Below, in pieces: positions 48,948 to 60,900 of a stretch of 64,000 bases of DNA. The stretch is from Minisyncoccota bacterium (GTDB taxonomy: Bacteria; Patescibacteriota; Microgenomatia; UBA1400; PJMF01), in contig JABHWM010000018.1 in the NCBI GenBank assembly GCA_018657765.1, positions 124,001 through 188,000 of the forward strand, in the 5' to 3' direction. The position numbers and the translations under genes were made by a program. The first letter of the stretch is position 1. Each line of letters opens with the position of its first letter. Below the pieces are notes generated by a model. That model worked only from the letters and a program-made list of their open reading frames with translations, did no database searches and was not told the DNA's origin.

Positions 48948-51900
48948 TTATTCTGTGAATGCTTCTTCTGCTGAAGGAGAAGCTTCTCCACTACCTCCTT
49001 TTCCACCAGATAAAAGCAGAGGTAAATTCATTAAAATTTTTCTTAAACCACTACCAGGACCTAAGTTGCCAATTTTAAAATCTTCTTCACTTTTTTCTGC
49101 TGCAGGAGAACTACTCCCAGAATCATTATTGCTATTTCCTGTTACGACCAAACTACTAGCTAGATTTCTTAATCTAGCAAATACAACAGATGCTTTTTTT
49201 GAGTTAACAATAAGAAGATAGTCATCCATACTATTTTTTTCTATCAACCTATTAACTTTACCCAAAACATTTTTTAATTCATGTAAAGTTAAATTACTAG
49301 GAATAACTTTAAGTGTTTTTTCTACAAACCTCTCAACAGCTTTAAATCTAGTTTCTTTTACTAAGCTTTCTTTATCTACAAAAGTAGTAGGACTATCTAT
49401 TTCCAAAAACTCCAATTCCTTAACAGAAGTAAATTGTAATAATTTATCTACTAATAACTCGACTTCTTCTACAGAAGAAGTTTCTGACAAATTATTAATT
49501 TCTGTAATTAATTTTGCCAAATCAAGATACTCAGTTTCACTAAGAATATCTCGTGAAGAAATAGAACTTAAAAAATTATCTGTTAAATTAAATAATCTAG
49601 CTTTATCTCTATTTTCTGATGACAAAATAGATTCTGCCAAATAATTCAAGTCTCCTCTAATAGTTTGTTGTGTCAGAGCAATAAATAATTCTGTGTAGTC
49701 AAAGCTAGAATTAAAACTAGCATCAGGATCAAAAGTAAATTGAGCATTATCTGAAACTATTTTTAGACGAGAAACTATTTCTTTTTTTGACTCAGAAGAA
49801 GCTTTTTTATAATCTCTAATATCATCTGCTAGTTTAGAGTATGTCTGCTGATCTACACCCAAATCCTTCATTGCTTTAACAAAAGCTTGAATACTTACTT
49901 TATCTCCAAAAACATCTGCCAAAATAGCTTGTACAGAAGAGACATTCATTTCAACATTAGGAATAATTTTTCCCTGTTCATTTTTTATAAAAGAAACTGA
50001 GTTCAAAGTTCCGGTATATAACCCTAAAGTCATATTTACAGTAATTTCATTAAATTGATTTTCAATAGCACTGATAAAAGAAGCCTGACGCAGCTCATTA
50101 GGTTCTAATGTTTTTACCAAAAATAATAATTTTTCTCTTCTTGAAGCTACATAATTACTAATTTTTTCCTTAACAATTTCTGAATCATCTGGATACTGTT
50201 TTTTTATAATATCTGAATACAAACGAATTCTTTGTAACTCAATAATCACTTCTGGATAACGGAAAAACTGAGGAGCCTTTGTTTCGGCTGTTACACCTAA
50301 AGAATCTGGTAAAGACAAAACTTGATTAAGTAACTCTTGATGAATTCCTGATTCATTTACAGCAAATGGATCAAAATTATGATTTGGGTAACTATGCATT
50401 AGTACAATTTCTCTAACAGATTCAAATCCATCTTCACCAAACCGCTCAATAATATAATCACGATTTGCATCAATAAAGCCAACAGAAAAAATAGGATGAT
50501 CTTTGGAAGCTTCAAAACTATACTTAGCCTGAGCTATACCAGTCGTATAACCAAGATCATGAATAAAAGTAGCAAATGACCAAATTGATTTTTCCTTATC
50601 AGACAACTCAATACCAAGTTCTTTTAGAGAATCTATTAATTTCTTTCCATTGTTGTAATCCCCCTGAATAATATGCAAATCTCCATGATCACTTCCAGAG
50701 AAAACATCTTTGTCTTTAATAACTTGATAAACTAACATTCGAGCTGTATCTACACTAAACTGAGCTACATCAGTAGGATTAGCTTCTGGAAAACCACTAC
50801 TATATGTCTCTGCAAACTCATAACTAGCATCAATAACATTTTGTTTCTCTTCTTGAGTCAATCCCAAGTGACTTATTCTATCCATTTCTAACGTTAACTG
50901 ATTCTTTATTTCTTCGACAGAAGAGACCTCTATTACTTCTTGATCATCAACTAATAAACTCATTTTTATTTCTGCACCAATAGCATCAGGCCTAACTATT
51001 CCAGCAGCTAATACCGCTTGGTAACTTTTACCAACATCAGTTGTAGGATCAAAAATATCATTTTGAGCTTGTTTATGATCTTCATAACTATTTGCTCCGG
51101 CATGAGCTGTATTGATCAAACCTTTACCAGAAAGAGGCATGTGGGATTTATAATCATCTTTGGTAATAGATCTTAGATCAGCTAATTCTTGAGTAGAATA
51201 AGCTTTACCAGTTAGAGGATTTATATTTTTAAGGCTGTGTGTAAAAGTAGCTGTAGAAACACTTTTATTAGAAAACCATCTCCATCTTGTACCAAGACTT
51301 TCTCTCCAAATTCTAAATTGACCTGTGATGTTAGAAATAACATTAGAGAAAAAAGATCTAGAGTTAGGTTGTTTTTTGAGTTTTGATAAAACTTCACGAA
51401 GCTGCTTTAGACCAGGACTATCTTCATCAGTATTATCAATAATGTTACGAATATCTTCTTTATCTTGATCCTCTAAATCAATAGTGTGAGACTCTCTACC
51501 AAAACCAAAGAAACCTACTTTGGTTACAATCTCCATTTTCCCTTCTGCAAGAAGTTTCTCTGCAATGTGCTGAGTTTTATCTAAAGAAGTAAAAGCTTTG
51601 CTTATATATACTGCATTATTTCTAATCTCTGCTTCTTTGACATCCACCCGTGTCCTTAGATAAAACTGAACACACTTGTTTTGCATACTGTGTTCATCTA
51701 CAACTTCTTTTCTAGTTTTATCTATTTGTGCCAAAGCCAATTTTCTAAGATTTTCGGCCTCCTGTTCTAATCTCCTAGCCTCAGCTTTCAACTGCTTGGC
51801 TTCATCAGGATTATTTTCAGAACTAGCTTTTGAAGTAAGCTCCTCAACCTGTTTAAGTTTCTCTCTAAAAGAACTAAGATGAATATCAACTTGATTCATA

Positions 51901-54900
51901 CCACTGATTGTTTGATCTTTGACTTTGGAACAAGATGAGCAAGAAATTTCAAAAGGAGTTTCTTCACTATCACCATTTTTCTTAATCTCAAAATATTCAC
52001 TAACCAACCCATAGATTCTGGTCATACTAGGACTTTCATCTCTATCAAAAAATTCTGATATCTGATTAAGATGATTTTCCACAACTTTATAATCATCCAA
52101 AACAGGATCCATTTTTGAAATAAAATTCAATGAACTCCAAATACCACGTTGAATAAAAATTCCTTCCTTATCACTAATAATAGGATTATCTTCCAAAATC
52201 CTTTCCATTATAAGATTAGCTTCTTTCTGAATTATTTCAGCCTTTTTTTCTAATTCTCTTTGAGACTGTGCCTCTTCTAATGCCTGTTTATCAAAGGTTT
52301 CTTCTTGCTCTATTTTCTTATTCAGATCATCATCATTAATTTTGGGAGTCAGTTCTGTTACTTCTTCTACAGATCTAATAGCCTGATCAATAAAAGCAAG
52401 ATCACTACTATTAGACAAATTTGGAACTTTAATCATCGCTACAATATATTCAGATTTTATTCTTTCCTGAATCATTACTTCTTCACCGTTCTCTAAAGAT
52501 TTTTTAGTAATCCCATCTATTTTACTAAGAGGAATATCCATTACAAGAATTTCTCCTCCCTTGCTATAACTAGCTAACTGCATTGGATCTGTAGTAGCAG
52601 AAATATATGGAGCTGAAGAGGTCTCTGCCTGATATTGACCACCTAGCTTACTGGTAGTGCTTAATACCAAGGCAGTTCTAATAGAGACACCTTGATCAAT
52701 ACTTTTCAAGATATTACTCATTAAAGAATCAAAATCTTTTCTTGCCTCTCCATTTTTAATATTATTTTTCCCAGCTTTAATAAAATTCTTTAAATTTTCA
52801 TAAGTTGGTTCAAGATATAAAAGATCTGCAGACTCTTGCATCTCTTTTCTAATAATAACTTTTCCATCTTCTATATCCCTAAACGCATAAGCATACTGAT
52901 TTTTTAATGAATCAGAAGTAGCTTTACTACTAACACCAATTCCTCTATATACACGAATAATAGGTTCACTAGATTTTTCTCTAATTCTAACTGGATTTCC
53001 AGTTACAACAAATTCACTACTTTTATAGTATTCAGTAGACTCAAAAGAGTATCTTTTAAGATCTTCTTTTCCACTAAATGCTTGACTGATTAATAAATCA
53101 AAACCGTTATCAGAAAAAGAAACTCCTTTATCTTGAATATTTAATTCTTCTACTGGAACTTTTATAAAATCTCTATGAGAAGCTGTGTTCAAAACTAGTT
53201 TTCCAGAATCATTAAACTCTAATATTAATTCTACTGGATCACCTTCTGTGCGATTTATTGAAACCAAACTACTTGGATGTAATTTTTTAGGAATTCCAGT
53301 TTTAGTTTTTCCACCATTTACTTCAATCTTTGTTGGGTCATTATTATCAGTAATACCAATAAAATGGCCTTCTCTAATTATTAAAGTAATATTGTCTTCT
53401 ACTCTAAAAAAATTACTAATTGTTTGGGCCGGAACATATGTTTCACCCGTGTTCCTAATGTGATTGTCTACTAAAACAACTTGTCCCTCTAAATTACTTA
53501 CTAAATAAGTTGTAATTAAATTTGGAAACTCTTTTTTTTCTATAGTTACTAAATCACCAACTACTAAATTAGAAAACCCACTATCCTTAAAAGAATTACC
53601 ATTTATAAAAATATCTTTTTCAGATAAACCTGGAAATTTTTCAATTACAGAAGAATTCTCCTTCTTAAAAAAAACATCCATATAATCTGAACGAGAAGTT
53701 TCTCTGCTAAATTCTAATAATTTTACTATTCCAGTAGTTAAACTAGTAGATAATTTTTCGACATCAGATACATTATTTAAAGATACAGGTAAGTTAGATT
53801 TTTCTTCTGATATTTTTTCTGAAAAAACAAAATTTTTATTATGTTTTTTAACAATATCAAGGAAATACTCTGTAAACTCATCTTGTTGCATTCTTTGAGC
53901 TGCTAAATCAAGATTGTAATGAGAAATACCTAAAAGACCCAACATTTTTAACTGAGCATTCGCTAAATTCATGAATAATGAATTATTAATTTGGCTAAAA
54001 GGACAAATAATTGCACCATACTGATATTGTCTTGCTATTAGTTTTACTAAATTCTCATAGGAACCATCCTGATTTTTAAAAGATTCAGAAATTTGAATAC
54101 CTAGTCCGTTAATTTGTTGCATATATAACGGAATTGATTGGCTAGGTGGATAGTAAAATGTATACGCTCTAGAATCATCATCATATCTATCTTCTGGAAG
54201 ATATTCTTCAGGAATACCTTCTAAAGAGACCTTACTATAACTAACTTGTTCCTTCTTAAATCTAGAAGCATAAGGGTCATTATATTTTTTAGCTATTTCT
54301 GCCACAGCTCTGGCTTGTTCTTGTCTTCCATTTTTCATACGACCTCTTTCAGAACGGAAATTACCAGCATTAACACCCAATGAACCTTCTCCAACTTTTT
54401 GATATACATCATTCCTATTTGAAATTCTATGGGCTTGAGATATTTTTTCAATAAAAGTATCTTCATTCCCAGATTCATAAAGGGATCCATCTAGAAAAGA
54501 ATCAACTAAAAATGATCTAACATTACTCTGATTTAATAAATAGTCTCCATCTACTCTTTTTCCACCATTATCATAGAGTCTTGTTACTTCAAAACTATCT
54601 ACTTTTTTTGCACTATTAGAAAATTCTAAAGCAGCTTCTTTATTTGAAAAATTTTCTAAAATTTCTCTTTGTTTTCTTAAACCATCCAAAGTATTAGCTA
54701 CTTTTATACCTCGTAAATTTAATTCTTTGATAAGTGTTTTAACTTTAGATAAACTAATTCTATAATTTTTTTCTTCAAATGAAAAAGTCTCAGATATAAT
54801 AGAAATTCTATCTTTAAGACTTCTGTCTGCAAATAAATTTAAATCTAGAGACTCAGCTATTCTATTAATACTTTCTATATTAGATTGCAAATGTTCTAAT

Positions 54901-57900
54901 GGTAAAAATAAAGAGCTCCTTTTTTCAATCAACTTTTCTAATTCAAAAGTAAATTCTTGAATTCTTCCAATACCACTAAGCTGCTTATTAAAATCAGGTT
55001 CAATAACTTCTAAAAACTCAAAATATCCAGCCTCACTCAAAACCTCAAACTCATACCCCACAAAAACATTGTCTTCATCAAATTTTTTGCTAGCACCATC
55101 TACAAAAAACTTTTCACTCCTACTATCTTCTTTAATTAAAATTTGATCAACTATTATCTCTAACTCTTCAAGAGATTCTGTAAAATCAGCTTCATTAGTA
55201 ATTTTTCTTTCTATTCCTAATTTTGAAAAATCCTCTTCCAATTGTCTATAAACTTTTTCTTCAGCAGTCAAACTAACATCGACAATTTTATTTTCTTCTA
55301 CCAAAAGTTCTTCTTTCTTTTCCTCTATCTGCTTCTCTAACTCCTCAATAGATAAACTCTCCAAATCACCCTTCGGAGCTACAGCTAATTTCACTGCATC
55401 CTGGACTAGAGAAGCATGGAACTCAACAGCTAGACCAAATGTTTTAGATAAACTAACTAAAACAGCAAGAGGATTTTCATTACTACTTCCTTCACGAAGA
55501 GCTATCCATTCATGATTTTCATCTAATGAATCTCTTAAAATACTTATTTCTCTTAGTCTAGAATTTAACTCTGATAAAGCTAAGCTAGTAGGAATTATTT
55601 TGCTTAGAGATTCTACTACCAAACTAGCCTGATAATATAAGCCATTTTTCCCAGCAAGTTTTTTAATTTCTCTATTAGCTTCTGTTATAAACTTAGAAAG
55701 AACTTTTCCATCATCTACTCTAGCTATTTCATATAAATAACCTTCTGTAGTTGGAACTTTATTATCATCACCAACTTCTACAAAATCTAACCCAGATTTA
55801 TTTTGTAAATCTTCTATCTCTATAATTATTTGTGATAAACGATCTAATTCATTTTTATAATCTGCTTCATTATTAATAGCTCTGACACTAGTGCCCAAAA
55901 CACTAAACTGTAGCTGTAAATTTTTATAATCTACTTCTTTTCTTTTAGTTACAATTGAGTTAACTGCTTCTAAATCTTCGGCACTATTTATCTCATTTAA
56001 TAAGCTTTCATTTTCTTCAGCATTTAAGCCTCCAACTCCAATAGCTGCGGTTTTTGCATCTGCTAATTCTTGAGTTGACTGTTTTTCTGCTAAATCACCT
56101 TCATCTTCTTTTTTTTGAATAAAATCTTGTCTCTGTCTTTCAAAAACATCATACCTATCTGCATAAGAATCATGACTTTCAGGGGAGACATTTTTCATAT
56201 CCCAAGGTACTTGATATAAAATATTCATCACAGAATCTTTACTTTGAGCTTGCTGTTCATCTTCAATAACAACTAATCCATCAAATATTGATTTTTCTAC
56301 TCCTTCCTCAAGAGAACTAAAAACATAGTTCTCTGTAGTAAGATCACTCCAAATAATTTGCCCTTTGTTTAGTTTCCAACTAACATTATGTATCCCTAGA
56401 ATTTCGTAGATTGACTTATTAGGATCAAAGTGATTATTATCGTATTTACTTAAAGAAGTACTTACAGAAGCAAAACCATCACTTAGCCCAATAAAAGAAG
56501 AATAACCTGATATAGCTATACACATTCCAGTTAAACATTGATCATCTAGAGATTCTTCTAAGAATGCAACAGATCTTAAATAGTCAACTTGTTGATTTAT
56601 AGCTTCTATATCATTAGCTAAAACAATAAACCTACTACTATTAGTACTAATTATAAATAACTTCTTTTTAGACTCTACTGTTCTATCAAAAAGCTTATTT
56701 AAATTATTAACTACTTCACCAGTAATATCTGGATTTTTCTCTTTAGCTAAAGCCTGTAACTTAGAAATATTTGTAACTTCTAAAATATCTCTAATATTAC
56801 TCATGTTAAATTTAGTTGGCTCAGAATTAGCTTTTTCCTCAGCAGTCACCCTCTCTGCCTCATCCGCCTCTGCAATCTTCTTCGCCTCCAATTCATTTAT
56901 CCTCTTCCCAGCCCGCTTTATATACTCTCCAAGAGACAAATCTTTATACTCACCAACCCTCTCAAAAGCACCATTCTCTTGTTCCAAAAAGTGCCCAGTT
57001 TCTTCATCCATCTCAACAAAAACTAATAAAGAATCTTTTTGTAACTGTTCTATTTCTGCAATTCTCTTTAACTCATTTTGATATCTTGTTTCATTTCCAT
57101 TCTCTCCAGCCAAAGGCTTCTGTGGTTTTGTTCCCAAAGAAGTAAGTTTTATCACAACACCTTGATAAACTTTTTTTCGTCCTGCTACAAATTCATTTAA
57201 ACCATCTGCTGTTTGTATTTTATTAAGCTCATTCTTTAATTCTGCATCTTTAATCGCTAGTTCAATAAGAATATCTCTTTTTCTTTTTGCTATCTCAGCA
57301 TCTTCTACAAATAAACTCTTCACTGTTTGAGATGTTGTTTTGGACCACTCAATCGCCGCAGTTATATTCTTAAAACCAGTGCTTTCTTTACCTTCTGCAA
57401 TCTTATTAGTAGCTCCATCTCTAACAACAACCCATCTTGTTTGCAAACTACTAAAGTCTGGAGCATTCGCTCTAATATTATTTGCTAAAGCAATAACTTT
57501 TGCTGATCCAGGAATAGGCTTATCTAACAATAAACTACCTAGTTTATTTTTTCCTAATTGGAAATTATCTGAAATGAATCCACCTATACTAAAAGAATTA
57601 ATTTCAAAACCTCGTAAATAATCTACTTCTGCAGCGTCAGTATCTTCTTCACTCTTTTCCAAACCATCTTCTTCAACTTTTTTCTCTGCTAATTTGACTA
57701 CTCCCAGTTCACCTATTTCATTTTCTGCCGCATCTCTATATTCTCCAAAAGTTAGATGCTCAAACTCATTAAGTCTAAAAACAGAACCATCTGCTTGCTC
57801 TGCAAAATGACCAGTCTCATCATTCATCGCTGCAAACCGTAGCCCAGAATATCTCTGTAACCGTTCTATCTCTGAAACTCTCTCTATCTCATTTTGATAT

Positions 57901-60900
57901 TTTTCTTCGTTACCATTTTCTCCAGCTAAAGATTCTTTTGGTTTTATACCCAAAGAAGTAAGTTTCTTAACTAATTTCTGATAAGCCACTCTTCTCTCTG
58001 CCACAATTTCATCCAAAGCCTCTATAGTTTTTGCTTTTTCTATCCTTTTTACAAGATCTCCATCTTTAATTTTCAACTCAGTAATGATTTCTTCTCTTTT
58101 CTCTATAACTGCTGGATCAGTTAATAACCATGCTCTTATTTTTGCTGACCCCACCTCAGTTGTGCTTATTATTCTGATTAATAGATCATTTGTTCCTTCT
58201 TCATCACTAGCTTCTTTTCTTTCTGCAATCTTCTTTGAAGCTTCATCTTTTATAACCACCCACTGTGTTTTTAATTTATCAGTACCTGGAATTTTTTTAC
58301 TAAGATCAGCAATCCAAACTCCAGTCTTTGCAAACCCAGGTATAATTTTTTCTGAAATGTTACCCAGACCACTTAATATTGATTTACCATCTTCTCTCTT
58401 ACTAGATAAACTACTAAACTGATTCTTTGCAATCTTTACTGTCTTGGAAGGTATATCTGCTATGAAAACACCTACTTTAACCATGTTTCCAGCATCTTCG
58501 TCCAAATATTTTTTACGACTTTCAATCTCTGCTATGACTTTTGCTTTACGTTCTGTAGCATCTCTTTTTTCATCACCACTCAAACTAGCTATTTTTTCAT
58601 CTAACTCTACTAATTCCTGCTCTCTTTCTTCGATGTCTTGTCTAAATCCTCTGTAGGTTCTTATTTCATCACGCTGAACTATCCTAATATTATTCACAAA
58701 CCCTGGAGCATTTTTTACAAGACTAATAGTACTAGAAACAAATTTTCCTCTATCTGACCATACTTTTCCAGCAAACGTTAACGGATTAGCAACACCTAAT
58801 CCAAAACCTCTCAGATAATCAACTTCTTCTTCAACTCTAGCTACAGCACCACCTGCTTTACCTCCATCAATAGAATTCTTTTGACTAGCAGTAGCTATCT
58901 GTTGAGCTACTGGTTTTTGACCACTAGATGCAACATATTTACTCTCTGAATCGGCTACTACATATTTATTATGCCTCTCTACAAACTCAGATAAATTTCT
59001 AGCAGTCATCACGGCTTCTTTAGATGTTGATTCACTATCAGCATAAGAAAGCTTTTGACTATCTACAGCAGAGTTACCCAACATTTCTTTATATAAATCA
59101 GAGTTACTCCTTTTTATTTTTTTCAAAATAGCTGCATTGTCTTTATGAGTAAATAATTTTTCCCATGCTGCTACCTGACCAGCTATCTTTTTTTGACGAG
59201 CTAGTAATGTTTCTTGGTCACCACCGTTAAGATCTAGATCTCTTGTTGTCTCAGAGGAAGAAAACTCTAATAATCTGGCCGAGGCCCATTCTTGAATTTT
59301 TGGATCTTTAGAATTTCTTATTAAGTCAGAAAGAACTCTAGTACTAGAAGCTAGAACACCCTGATCAAGACCCACTGTATTTTTTGCCTGTTCTACAGCA
59401 AGTTGAACTTTTTCTACGTTATTTCTAAAGTTTTGAAAATCTTCCTGAGTCATTTGATTAATCTTCAAAAATCCTTCAGCATCTATTCCCTTAATTTTAT
59501 CTACACCCCTGCTAACAATAAGAGCATATTGCTCTGCAACTTCACCAGAAATTCTATCTATGCGAGCACCAGATTGAGCAACTAAACCTTCTGGGGCACT
59601 ATCACTAGTTACCGTAATACCAGGAATATTTTTTGAGGTAGCAATACTATCACCCGTCGCTCCACCTCTACCTATAATAGTAACCAAATTGGTCTCACCA
59701 TTTTTATATAAATCCTGAATTTCTTTTGTAGTAACAGCTTCTGATTTTATTACATTACCCTCAATATCTATTTTTACCAAAGAATAGCTACCATCAGCTT
59801 TTTGAACTGCAAACTTTGAATTACTAGCTACCCCAGATTTTGGATCAACAAAAGCTTCTGATTTTGCCATTTCAATAGCAAAATCCAAAGGATTTTTTGC
59901 TCCATCAAAACCCATGACTATTTTCAAATTCCCATCAGAGTCCAAACCAGCACTTTGATCAAGATTTCCCTGCTGTTTCAGAGCAACCACCCCAGCAACA
60001 TCATCATCTCTATTAATACCAAATGAACGATCAACACTGATTCTTTCACCAGTAGAACTACCAGCTATACTCAAGATTTTCTCGACAGCTTCTGTGGATC
60101 TATACGTCACTAATCCTAGAGATGTCTCTGCAACACCCTTGCCATCTGCCAAAGCACCAGTTACAGCTCCAACAGAACTATTTTTGAGATCACCTAAGAA
60201 ATCAGCTATTGTAGATTTATAAGAAAGTTCTGGTGAAGATTTGAGACCATCAAAGTTGGGAGCTGGCTCATTATTTGCCTTGGAACCAATGTACTCCATT
60301 GCAGCCTGCAGTTTTGCGTTATAACTTTGTCCTTCATTAGCATTAGCTCCAGAAGCAGGGACTGTTACAACTCTATCCAATCCACCATTATCTCTAAGAA
60401 CTGTGTCAACCATTCTATGATAATCAGTACCTGATTTCATTTTCAGTCCCTGAGCAAATGTATTGACCATATCTATCTGATCAAGAATCTTAATGGCATT
60501 ATCAGTAGAAATATCAATACCTAGCTTAGATAATTCTTGTTTCAAAAAGTCTGGACTATAACTAGCTGCATCCAACTCACTAGCATTATTTTTGACTGCA
60601 TCATAAGCTTCTCTAGAGATATTCAGCTCATCTTGAGATCTTTGAGCCAAACCATCAAATATTACTTTCTGTGCACCTTCATTGAATTTGGCAATTTCTG
60701 CATCATTTTTGGTTTTCAAAGTAAGAAAATCATGCTCTCCAAGACCCCAACTACTTTTATCCAATAAAGTATCTTTCAAAGCATCTCCAACCCATTCAGC
60801 CGCTGCTTTCTGAGCTTCAGGAATATCCTTACTATTTTCTCCTACAGGATTAATAGCTTGACGACTTGGATCTAAGTTAATCTGTAACTCATCTATATAT

